The notes under the pieces are model-generated. The model was not told where the DNA came from. It did no database searches and saw only the letters and a list, made by a program, of their open reading frames with translations. Shown here in pieces: positions 7,931 to 15,738 of a DNA stretch of 64,000 nucleotides. Position numbers and translations under genes: made by a program. Location of the stretch: the NCBI RefSeq assembly GCF_016342785.1, contig NZ_JAEINH010000001.1, forward strand, positions 310,001-374,000, in the 5' to 3' direction. Position 1 is the first letter of the stretch, and each line of letters starts with the position of its first letter. This DNA comes from Sanguibacter suaedae. GTDB lineage: Bacteria > Actinomycetota > Actinomycetes > Actinomycetales > Cellulomonadaceae.

Positions 7931-8349
7931 ACGTCCTATGTCCTTTCTTGTCGCACCCTGCGGTAGGAATAGTCCCAACCGGGTCCCTGAGAACGGTGCC
8001 GCTCCAGGAGCGCGATCTGCCCCCCGAGTTTATCAACCTGGACCCAGACACGGCGGAGGAGCGCGTGCGTGAATGGTGGTCAATGGTTGTCCGCTGGCTA
8101 TCGAAACGTGGAGCTACCTGGGTACGGGTTGAGGTTGAGTACGGCTTCGATCCATCGCTCAAAGTGCCGGTACTGAAGAATGCTGCAAACGGCGTCTTCG
8201 AGGGCCCGTGGAGCGAAACCACCGGAGTTCAACTTCTCGCCCTGGATCCAGATTCAATCAAGGTCTGGGATTCCAGCAACACGCTCTTGCTCTATCAAGT
8301 GGAGACGTGGGATGGGGTAACTGTGATTGCCCCCCCGGATGCTTCGTGA
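7927..8349 (+). CDS. Putative immunity protein of Rhs tip 1
   Basis: The chosen GTG (7927) overlaps the stop of the Rhs tip as GTGA, which argues for translational coupling. The resulting 140-residue soluble protein reads MNVLCPFLSHPAVGIV, later ERVREWWSMVVRWLSKRG and WVRVEVEYGFDPSLK. It is intact although its toxin is broken, a common state for orphan immunity genes that still protect against siblings. No named family was recognised. A TTG further upstream at 7891 is an alternative start. Confidence 0.55.
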   Translation: MNVLCPFLSHPAVGIVPTGSLRTVPLQERDLPPEFINLDPDTAEERVREWWSMVVRWLSKRGATWVRVEVEYGFDPSLKVPVLKNAANGVFEGPWSETTGVQLLALDPDSIKVWDSSNTLLLYQVETWDGVTVIAPPDAS

Positions 8350-8822
8350 GATACCCCAATCCCGGAGCGGCTCCAATGCTGAGATGACGTGGCGTCAACT
8401 TCGGATGGCAGGCGGGCTACTTGAGGGGCGATGATTGTGCAGTTCAGTGGAATGGAGCCATGGCTAGCCGGTTCGTCACAAACAGAGGTGGTGACTACCG
8501 TCGCCGTCTACGACCTCCACAGTGTTCGGAGTGTTCGTACCGGAGGGGCCGGGGAACCGATGAGCCGAAGCCAGTTCCTGCGAAGCAGTGCGATTGACCT
8601 CGTAAGTCTTGCTGTACCCGCGCTGCGTAGACTCGGCAAAGTCGGTCGGCATCACCACCTATACCGGTCTGTGAGCCGCAGAAGTGTCAATGCGCACCAC
8701 GCCCGCCCTGCGGCCGCTACGCCTGTTGCGTTTAGAAGTACATTTAGATATCGGCCAGTTCGCTCATCACTACGGGTGGGGAGACACATGGCTTTCGGAA
8801 TCCGCTCCGGACGGAGCTACCG
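8350..8822. other. Decayed stretch, possible lost toxin tip
   Basis: No clear protein is visible. An open frame from 8431 ends in TGA at 8824-8826, exactly overlapping the GTG of the next gene, so this stretch may be what remains of the toxin that once belonged to it. Its translation is low in recognisable motifs and may be out of frame in places. Confidence 0.3.
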
Positions 8823-9194
8823 GTGACGGTCACTCTGCTTCTGGGAGTTGCTGCGGGTGGGGTGACTGTCCTCACCTATGGCGTAGCCGTTGTGAATGGA
8901 CTTCTTGAAGCACCTCCTATTGCTTTTGGTGGGTTTCTCTGCGGCGGCCTGTCCATATTTCTCGGAGCGTTGATTGCGATGCCAGCGGTGGCTGAACTGA
9001 CAGGAGAGCCTGGATACTTGTGGTTTGCGGCCTGCGCGGGAGTGGCGCACTCGGCGATCCACGCAGCCATCTTTCTGACGGTCAGGCGTCGGAAAATGCG
9101 TCGTCGGCAGCTCGACGCCACCCTTCATGTCCTGGTCTCAGCGGGCCTTTCTGCGGTATCTGCTGTCTTTGCCGGAGTGTCTCACCTGGCATAG
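8823..9194 (+). CDS. Small multi-pass membrane protein (possible immunity protein)
   Basis: The 123-residue product has about four hydrophobic segments (around residues 3-25, 30-52, 63-85 and 100-120) with a basic loop RRRKMRRRQ before the last, which sets the inside. GGAG lies upstream of the GTG start. Its position between two Rhs cassettes and its GTGA overlap with the preceding frame suggest an integral membrane immunity protein against a membrane-active or periplasmic toxin. This is inference; no family was recognised. Confidence 0.5.
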   Translation: MTVTLLLGVAAGGVTVLTYGVAVVNGLLEAPPIAFGGFLCGGLSIFLGALIAMPAVAELTGEPGYLWFAACAGVAHSAIHAAIFLTVRRRKMRRRQLDATLHVLVSAGLSAVSAVFAGVSHLA

Positions 9195-9214
9195 TAAACG
9201 CGGTTGGTACCACA

Positions 9215-10081
9215 CTTGGGCTATGCGAGCAGGCTTCCGCCTATGACGGTGCGGCACGCCCGACAGGTGTCTCGACGTCATCGACGACGCCTCCACCACC
9301 ACCACCACCAGTGCGTGGGCCTACACCGCCGCCGACCAGGTCCAGACCGGGGCCTACACCACCGGCACCTACGCCTACGACGCCCTGGGTCGCCCGACCA
9401 GCATTCCGGGCGTGGACACCCCCGCGGGAGCTGGCGCCGGGAACCTGGAGATCGGGTACTACGACACCGATGCGGCCCGGTCCCTGCCCCAGGTCGGGAC
9501 CAGCACGGTCTACGAGCTGGACCCGGCTGGACGCCGCGCGACCTCCACCACTACCGGGCCCTGGCCTACGGGTGCCTCGGAGCCAAGGAACGCGCCACCG
9601 ACACCATCGGCCTGCTCCTCATGGGAGCCAGGCTCTACCACACCGTCACCGGACTGTTCACCTCCATCGACCCCGTGACCGGCGGCAACATCACCGCCTA
9701 CGCTTACCCCCAAGACCCCATCAATCAATACGACCTCGACGGACTGAAATGGAACTGGCGCAAGATCGGACGCTGGGCCGGGATTGGCCCTGGAGTGGCC
9801 GGCGCGATTGCTTGCGATGCACGTATTGCGCGTGGCCTAGCAGTGGGCGCTACCACGGGTGCTGCTGCCTATTCCGCACGGTACGCTGGAAGAAGAATGC
9901 CCGATACGTGGGCGTCACCTTCAGCCGAGGTCGCGGGCGCGGCACTGACCTGTACATCAAGGGATATCGCCGCTTTGGACTTCACTGTCACCGGATTCCG
10001 GGTGCTTCGCGTTGGAAAATTGCCCATTATCACCGAAGGCCGGGAATCAAGCATCACCGACCGTGGCGAAGGGGCTGGTAG
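9215..10081 (+). pseudogene. Rhs core end with C-terminal tip, copy 2 (broken)
   Basis: A second Rhs end repeats copy 1 closely: [44 protein letters not shown], then directly [19 protein letters not shown] and [12 protein letters not shown]. Compared with copy 1 it lacks the segment corresponding to about 7060-7360, and it changes frame near 9280, 9550 and 9890. The tip in the last frame ends GTDLYIKGYRRFGLHCHRI, then KIAHYHRRPGIKHHRPWRRGW and TAG. This His/Arg-rich ending is typical of nuclease-like Rhs tips. It is a different tip from copy 1 on nearly the same core. Confidence 0.82.
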
Positions 10082-10085
10082 TCGC

Positions 10086-10433
10086 ATGCCACTCAGCGCA
10101 CTTGACTTGAACTGGCCCATCATTCTGTTTGACGACGACCTCTACCCCTACGTGGCACACTCGCTAATCGAACTTGATTCCTATCTGGAAGACTCAACGG
10201 ACGAAGTGGAGTTGATGGTCGACGCCTCCGGACGTGCCATAGTCGTTCACTGGAATGGGGCCGAGGGAATTGCTCATCGTTCAAAACCCGTGGATGCTGA
10301 ATCGCTTAAGTGTCTCGTCGAAGATTCATTTCTGAAACATGGGCGTGGCATCTCCAGTCCCTCTTCAGGAGCTGCGACGTCCACCATCGTGATCAGCATG
10401 GCCTCTGCTCTTGACGCCGAAGGGCGGTCGTGA
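10086..10433 (+). CDS. Putative immunity protein of Rhs tip 2
   Basis: The ATG lies four bases after the stop of the tip. The 115-residue product (MPLSALDLNWPIILFDDDLY, YVAHSLIELDSYLED, VELMVDASGRAIVVHWN) is acidic, which suits a basic His/Arg-rich toxin. The C-terminal SSPSSGAATSTIVISMA looks less conserved and may have drifted. The role is inferred from position and charge; the family is unnamed to me. Confidence 0.55.
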   Translation: MPLSALDLNWPIILFDDDLYPYVAHSLIELDSYLEDSTDEVELMVDASGRAIVVHWNGAEGIAHRSKPVDAESLKCLVEDSFLKHGRGISSPSSGAATSTIVISMASALDAEGRS

Positions 10434-10994
10434 CCTGTTTGAGCCTCTCCCCTGGGGGAGGACTTTGGACCACCTTCCGCCGTTTTCACACGAAGACAGG
10501 ACCCCATCGGGCTACTTGAGAGGAGCAAGTTTGAGATGAAGCGAATCGCGACCAAAGACGTCGATATCCAATGTCAGGAACTACTTCGACTAGTGCGCAA
10601 AGAGGGGGCGGCTCGGGAGTTTCTATTGTATGGACGGAACCCACCCCCAAATGGCGAACGGCCTTGGCAGAAGTAACCCTGGGAGACGGCGTCGTCCAGC
10701 TTTCGAGGACAACGGGGAACTTAGCTACGTTGGCCCAGAAGGCGGGGGAGCTTTGCCGGTACCCTGTTCGGACGCCGGTGCAGTCCTAGGCTTTGCACTC
10801 TCTCTGCTCACCTCAGATAATTAGCCTCGGAGGGAACGTCGTCGAGTTGACGATCTAGCATTCGGTCGCAGAGAACTCGACTCTAAAGTGATCAATGGAC
10901 TGGGCAGAATTCGCAACCTCGGCGATTACAGGAATCTCATCGGCATTCGACGTCAACGTCTCATGAAGAGCACTCCAAGGCGCTGGAGAGGACT
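10434..10994. other. Degenerate stretch with small open frames
   Basis: One frame from ATG 10536 (with AGGAG upstream) encodes 46 residues: MKRIATKDVDIQCQELLRLV, then KEGAAREFLLYGR. Neighbouring frames continue with WRTALAEVTLGDGVVQLS and with NGELSYVGPEGGGALPVPCS, which together look like one short protein broken by frameshifts. It may be another dead immunity gene. Nothing here can be named with confidence. Confidence 0.35.
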
Positions 10995-11815
10995 ATGAGC
11001 CTGTTGCGCACGCGCAAAGTCGGAGAAACACGGTACCAAGTGGCGCGGGGAAGACTGCCCTCCGAGAGCCTGTTGCACAGTGCAATCAGTGCGGGCAGGG
11101 GCGTTCTGGTCGAGGAGTTTCCCCCGGGCCAGCCGACTCTCGACTTTCTGGAACCAGTGATTACTGACGTAACGGCTGTGATCGTGGCGAACGGTTCCTC
11201 TGCAGACACGAGAATACTTGAGAGCGCATCTTCGCTACGGACCCTTGAGGTTTGGTGCCAGCCGGCGGCGCCTACTGATCTATCGGGACTCCCTCTGCAC
11301 AGTTTCGCTGGGCGCGCCCACCGGCATTGGAGATCGGTTTCTGCCGCCGAGCGGCTAAGAACACTGAGTCTCGAAGGGGGGATGTTAGTTGGATCAGGGG
11401 TAGCATGCGCCTTCATGAGCTCGAACTGACCCGCCTCAGGGGCGACGTCGACTTGCCAAGTACTGGGATGGAGGAGATTGAGAGGATCACGCTCCACGGC
11501 GCTCGTTCCCTCAAAATTTCTTCCCTATCAGGTCACCTGTCCCTCAGGGCTGTTACTCTCGCGAGCATCGGCAGCCTTCGAGCCGGCACAACCTTTGTCG
11601 ATGCACCCCTCCTTCGGCGGGTACATCTGGAGGACATCTCGCAGATCGACACGGTCGCATGGGTGCGCGAGGAGGCTGAGCTCAACCAGCTGCTCATCGT
11701 GGGTACGGCCCCCTGGATACGGGCAGCACGCCAGCAGGTTGGGAAGTTGCCGGGCGGATGGTCTTTCCCGCCTTGGGTGGATCAGCCCGAGGTGACAGCA
11801 GCGGCGCCACCTTGA
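10995..11815 (+). pseudogene. Leucine-rich immunity-like gene split by a frameshift
   Basis: The first frame (10995-11429, 144 residues) ends AERLRTLSLEGGM then drifts. The second frame (to 11815) resumes with MRLHELELTRLRGDVDLPST and continues LERI-like repeats (ERITLHGARSLKISSLSGH, LRRVHLEDIS) to AAPP. Joined near 11390, the two would give about 270 residues of leucine-rich-repeat character, similar in style to immunity or SUFU-adjacent proteins found behind polymorphic toxins. It closes the toxin cluster. Confidence 0.5.
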
Positions 11816-11830
11816 GCTCGCCAGCGTTGA

Positions 11831-12025
11831 GCGGACCGGACGCTGACCGGTCCTCGCTGGCTCAGGTCGTCGGTCGACCGCGCCCCGGACACCGATGGGA
11901 CCGCGCGCCGACGTCGGACCGGTGGGCGCATCGTCACGCCGTTCCTGCAGACCCTGCCGGGGCAGGAGCGCACCCCCGCCCCGGCCGGTGCGCCCGAGGA
12001 GGACGACCGGTGGGGTCAGGGGTGA
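11831..12025 (+). pseudogene. 3' remnant of a chromosomal gene
   Basis: From 11831 to the TGA at 12023-12025 the frame has the codon use of a native gene and reads GGRIVTPFLQTLPGQERTPA then EEDDRWGQG. No start is present. It resembles the disordered C-terminus of a larger protein whose body was lost, perhaps when the toxin cluster arrived. The parent gene is not recognised. Confidence 0.28.
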
Positions 12026-12037
12026 CGCCCCGTCAGG

Positions 12038-12724
12038 TCAGGACAGCTGGCCGTCGTAGTCGGGCAGCTTGAAGGTGCGCTCTGCGGAGCCGCCCACCAG
12101 GTCGTGCACGTTGTTCCCGATGTTCGCGACGATCGTGTAGCCGCGCGCCTCGATGGCCCGCCGGTTGGCGGTCTTCAGGGCCTCGTCGGAGCGGAAGTCG
12201 AACCACCCGCGCATGTACAGACCGTCGCGCGGGTAGCCGGCGCGGTCGAGGTTGTAGACCGTCTGCCCGCGGAGGATCTCCGGGCGGGCCGTCACGAAGA
12301 ACACGTCCGCGCCGGCGTCCTCCGCGATGCGGGCGAGCTCGAGCACACCGGGCGTCGCAGGGCTGGTGAGCCCGGGACGGTAGCTCGTCTGCAGGGCGGT
12401 GTTGTCGATGTCGAGGACGATGGCCGTCCGCGCCCCGGACGCGTCGGGCAGGCGGGTGCGCAGGAACGCCGCGGCCTGGTCCGTCACCGCGGTGACGTCC
12501 GCGACCCACTGCTGGTAGGACGGCAGGGCGAGGGCTTGGACGTCCTGGGCGGTGAGCGGGCCCGGCCGGGTCGGGTCGGCCGGGTCCACCGGCCCGGCCA
12601 CCTCCGTGCGGACCTGCTCGGCGACCGTCACGGCACCCGGTGCCGCGACGGACGCCCCGGGCACGGCCGTGCCCAGGAACGCTGCTACCGCGACGACGAC
12701 GACTCCTCGACGAAGACTGCGCAT
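12038..12724 (-). CDS. Secreted HAD-family acid phosphatase
   Basis: This 228-residue protein has a signal peptide (MRSLRRGVVVVAVAAFLGTA, cleavage likely near VAA-APG). The HAD motif I, VLDIDNTAL, has Asp105 as nucleophile and Asp107 as acid. DVFFVTARPE is motif II, and NRRAIEARGYTIVANIGNN carries the lysine/aspartate region. This is the class B acid-phosphatase/HAD IIIB group, which releases phosphate from organic phosphates outside the cell. It is divergent from the lipoprotein gene at 12957. Confidence 0.85.
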   Translation of the reverse strand: MRSLRRGVVVVAVAAFLGTAVPGASVAAPGAVTVAEQVRTEVAGPVDPADPTRPGPLTAQDVQALALPSYQQWVADVTAVTDQAAAFLRTRLPDASGARTAIVLDIDNTALQTSYRPGLTSPATPGVLELARIAEDAGADVFFVTARPEILRGQTVYNLDRAGYPRDGLYMRGWFDFRSDEALKTANRRAIEARGYTIVANIGNNVHDLVGGSAERTFKLPDYDGQLS

Positions 12725-12760
12725 CTGTGTGATCCCCCTTGGTCATGACTGCGGATGGTC

Positions 12761-12793
12761 GGTTCGGGGCGCCGGCCGGCGGCGCCCCGAACC
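12761..12793. promoter_or_regulatory. Strong 13-bp hairpin between divergent genes
   Basis: GGTTCGGGGCGCC and GGCGCCCCGAACC form a perfect 13-base stem with a seven-base loop. It lies between the start of the phosphatase (12724) and the lipoprotein start (12957), so it is not at a gene end. It may act as an operator, an mRNA leader structure or the terminator of an unseen short transcript. Confidence 0.45.
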
Positions 12794-12956
12794 CACTGAA
12801 AAGTAGCGAAAGCCACCAGTCGGGCACCAGGGTGCGTCAGATGAACATCAAGGAACGCAAGCGGGTGAAGAAAAAAGTCGCACCCATCCGCCCGGCCGTC
12901 CGCTCCGAACTCCCCGTGACAGATGCAGAAACACCGGCACGACGGAGGAGCACCTC

Positions 12957-14267
12957 ATGAAGACGTCACTTCCCATCATCCGCCCCACCGCAGCGTTCGC
13001 CGCTGCGATCGCCCTGACGTTCGGGCTGGCGGCGTGCGGCACCGACTCGAACGACGCATCGACCACCACGGAGACCACCCAGAGCACCACCGACGGCATG
13101 GACGAGATGGAGGACATGGACATGTCGTCCATGGCCCCCGTGAGCACCGGCGACCCGTTCGCCGACGCCCGCACCGCCGCGCAGCACATGCCCGAGACGG
13201 CCGCGACGCTCGCCGGAGGGTTCGCCACGGCGCTCGACCTCCCGGGCGACCCCGCCTCCCCCGCCGCCGATCTGCGCTCCGGCCTGACGTCGCTCCTCCA
13301 GGAGCACGTCTACCTCGCGGGCATGGCCGTCGCCACCGCGTACACCACCGGTGCCGACTCGGCCGAGTTCGAGGCCGCCGCCGCGACCCTCGACGAGAAC
13401 ACCGTGGCGCTCTCCGAGGCCGTCGGCGAGCTCTCCACCCCCGAGCAGGAGGAGGCGTTCCTCGCCCTGTGGCGTGAGCACGTCGGCTACTTCGTCGACT
13501 ACGCCGTCGCCGAGAAGGGCGGCGACACCGCCGCCAAGGACGCGGCGCTGGCCAACCTCTCCGGGTACACCACGGACGCCGGCGCGTTCTTCGAGGAGGT
13601 CTCCGGTGGCGAGCTGCCCGCCGCGGACATCGCCATGAACCTCGAGATGCACATCAGCACCCTCACCGCCGCTATCGACGGGTTCGCCGCCGGCAGCACC
13701 GACGCGTACGCGCTCCTCCAGGAGGCCGCCGCGCACGTCGGGGAGGGCGCCGCGGTCATCGCGACCGGTCTCGACGCCGCCGCCGACCTCGAGGGTGACC
13801 CGAACGACGAGGCGTCCACGCTCCGCGCGACCCTCACGGCCGGGCTCCAGGAGCACGTCTACCTCGCCGGGATCGCCGTGTTCACGGCGTACACCACCGA
13901 GGGTGGCACCGACTCCGAGGCGTTCGCCGCCGCGGCCGACGTCCTCGACGCCAACTCCGTCGCCCTGTCCGAGGGCATCGGGTCCCTCGCCGGCGAGGAG
14001 AACGGCACCGCGTTCCTCGAGCTGTGGCGCGAGCACATCGGCTTCTTCGTCGAGTACGCGAACGCCGTCGCCACCGGTGACGAGGCCGCCACGGAGCAGG
14101 CCCTCATGGACCTCGACTCCTACCGCGGCGTCGCCGGGGACTTCTTCGAGGGCATCTCGGACGGCGAGCTGCCGGCCGACGCCATCGCCGACGGCCTCGC
14201 CATGCACGTCCAGACCCTCGGTGGAGCCATCGACTCCCTGAACACGGCCCTGGTCCAGAACGGCTGA
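12957..14267 (+). CDS. Internally duplicated His/Met-rich lipoprotein
   Basis: The 436-residue product has a lipoprotein signal ending LTFGLAACGTDS, a Met/Asp-rich linker (MDEMEDMDMSSM) and two helical repeats of about 150 residues. Each repeat has LQEHVYLAG, later LWREH(V/I)G(Y/F)FV and a GELPA...MH segment, so three histidines recur at matching places. The pattern suggests a metal- or heme-binding helical bundle on the cell surface, but the family is not characterised to my knowledge. It is followed by a terminator and then the sigK-like/rskA-like/PepSY genes. AGGAGCACC lies before the ATG. Confidence 0.75.
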   Translation: MKTSLPIIRPTAAFAAAIALTFGLAACGTDSNDASTTTETTQSTTDGMDEMEDMDMSSMAPVSTGDPFADARTAAQHMPETAATLAGGFATALDLPGDPASPAADLRSGLTSLLQEHVYLAGMAVATAYTTGADSAEFEAAAATLDENTVALSEAVGELSTPEQEEAFLALWREHVGYFVDYAVAEKGGDTAAKDAALANLSGYTTDAGAFFEEVSGGELPAADIAMNLEMHISTLTAAIDGFAAGSTDAYALLQEAAAHVGEGAAVIATGLDAAADLEGDPNDEASTLRATLTAGLQEHVYLAGIAVFTAYTTEGGTDSEAFAAAADVLDANSVALSEGIGSLAGEENGTAFLELWREHIGFFVEYANAVATGDEAATEQALMDLDSYRGVAGDFFEGISDGELPADAIADGLAMHVQTLGGAIDSLNTALVQNG

Positions 14268-14279
14268 CACCACCAGCAC

Positions 14280-14312
14280 GGGTGGCGGGACTGACGCACC
14301 GTCCCGCCACCC
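14280..14312 (+). terminator. Rho-independent-type hairpin after the lipoprotein gene
   Basis: GGGTGGCGGGAC and GTCCCGCCACCC form a perfect 12-base stem with a nine-base loop, starting 13 bases after the lipoprotein stop. It separates the lipoprotein transcript from the sigma factor gene at 14359. Confidence 0.7.
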
Positions 14313-14358
14313 GGCCCGTCGCCCCGCCCCGGCAGGCATCGCACGGCACAATGACACG

Positions 14359-14958
14359 ATGACCACACCCCCTCCGGGCACCACCGGTGCGCCCGCGGAC
14401 CGCGACACGCGGTCCGTACGGCTCGCCGGTCTCGTGGGCCGGGTCGCCGACGGCGACCGCCAGGCCTTCGAGGAGCTGTACGACGAGACAGCCGCCATCG
14501 TGCACGGCACGGCGGTCCGCGTGCTGCGCGACCCGGACCTCGCGGCGGACCTCACCCAGGACGTCATGGTCGAGGTGTGGCGCACCGCAGCCCGGTTCGA
14601 CGTCACCCGGGGCAGCGTCACCGCCTGGGTCGCGACCATGGCCCACCGCCGCGCGGTGGACAAGGTCCGCTCCGTCCAGGCGCAGCGCACCCGCGACGAG
14701 GTCGCGGGCATCAAGGACTACGTCCGACCGCACGACGACGTCGCCGAGACCGTCGAGCACAGCATGGAGCGGGACAGGGTCGAAGGATGCCTAGGTTCGC
14801 TCACCGATCTCCAGAGGGAGGCAGTCATGAGCGCGTACTACGAAGGCCTCACCTACCGTGAGGTCGCTCAGGACCGCGGCGTGGCCCTCCCCACCGTCAA
14901 GTCACGCATCCGTGACGGGCTCAACCGCCTCCGCGAATGCCTGGGGGTGGACCGGTGA
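14359..14958 (+). CDS. sigK: ECF sigma factor, SigK type
   Basis: The 199-residue protein has region 2 (FEELYDETAAIVHGTAVRVL, DLTQDVMVEVWRTAARFD, WVATMAHRRAVDKVRS) and region 4 (REAVMSAYYEGLTYREVAQ, GVALPTVKSRIRDGLNRLRE) of the SigK/ECF19 group. Two cysteines, Cys144 and Cys194, lie 50 residues apart, the same spacing as the redox pair reported in Mycobacterium tuberculosis SigK (Cys133/Cys183), which destabilises the anti-sigma complex when oxidised or reduced. The stop overlaps the rskA GTG. It directs RNA polymerase to its own regulon, whose members cannot be listed from this window. Confidence 0.87.
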   Translation: MTTPPPGTTGAPADRDTRSVRLAGLVGRVADGDRQAFEELYDETAAIVHGTAVRVLRDPDLAADLTQDVMVEVWRTAARFDVTRGSVTAWVATMAHRRAVDKVRSVQAQRTRDEVAGIKDYVRPHDDVAETVEHSMERDRVEGCLGSLTDLQREAVMSAYYEGLTYREVAQDRGVALPTVKSRIRDGLNRLRECLGVDR

Positions 14959-15656
14959 GCGACGAGACCCGCGACCTGCTCGGCGCCTGGGCGCTCGACG
15001 CCGTCGACGACGTGGAACGCGCCGCCGTCGAGCGAGCCCTGCGGGACGACCCGCAGCTCGCCGACGAGGCCCGTGCCCTCAAGGAGACCGTGGCGCTGAT
15101 CGCCGTCCACGGGGCCGTCGCACCCCCCGCCTCCCTGCGCGCCTCGGTCCTCGACCGCATCGCGTCGGAACCCCAGGCCGGGACGGTGGCTCCGCGTCGC
15201 ACCACCACCCGGCGGGGCGGCGCACGATGGCTCGCGGTCGCCGCCGCGTTCCTCGTCGCCACCGGCGTCCCCACCGTGATCGCCGTCCAGCAGTCCCAGC
15301 GCGCCGACCAGGCTCAGCAGCAGGCCGACCAGATCGCCGACGTCCTCGGACGCCCCGGCGCCCAGGTCGTCCAGGCCGACGTCACCGGGGGCGGCCGGGC
15401 CGTGGCCGTCATCGCCGACGGGGCAGCCGTCCTCACCGCCGACGACCTCCCCGAGCTCGACCGCCGCGACTACCAGCTGTGGGTCGTCGCCGACGGGGAC
15501 CCCGTCTCCGCAGGTGTCCTCGACGCCGACGGGGGCAGCGTCACCGCCCAGGTGGGCGACGTCCCCGACGGCAGCGCGCTGGCCGTCACCGTCGAACCCG
15601 TGGGCGGCTCCGAGCAGCCGACCACCGACCCCGTGGTGGTCCTCGCCGCCGGCTGA
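14955..15656 (+). CDS. rskA: Anti-sigma-K factor RskA
   Basis: The GTG start overlaps the sigK stop as GTGA. The 233-residue protein begins with a short cytoplasmic anti-sigma domain (DLLGAWALDAVDDVERAAVE), then a single membrane helix (WLAVAAAFLVATGVPTVIAV) and an extracytoplasmic RskA domain with YQLWVVADGDPVSAGVL. RskA proteins hold the sigma factor at the membrane and are cleaved by regulated proteolysis. The layout fits a classic sigma/anti-sigma operon. Confidence 0.88.
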   Translation: MSDETRDLLGAWALDAVDDVERAAVERALRDDPQLADEARALKETVALIAVHGAVAPPASLRASVLDRIASEPQAGTVAPRRTTTRRGGARWLAVAAAFLVATGVPTVIAVQQSQRADQAQQQADQIADVLGRPGAQVVQADVTGGGRAVAVIADGAAVLTADDLPELDRRDYQLWVVADGDPVSAGVLDADGGSVTAQVGDVPDGSALAVTVEPVGGSEQPTTDPVVVLAAG

Positions 15657-15738
15657 CTCACCGGCCCCCGCTCTCCCCGCCCGCGCGCACCCGCCCCCGG
15701 GTCGTCCGTCATGCCCGCACCACACGAACGGAACCCCC

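Noticed and set aside
12966-14714. A 582-codon open frame on the minus strand
   Set aside because: It is antisense to the duplicated lipoprotein and sigK, which have clear signal peptide, repeats and sigma domains. Its translation is low-complexity Gly/Arg/Val, as expected for antisense of GC-rich genes.
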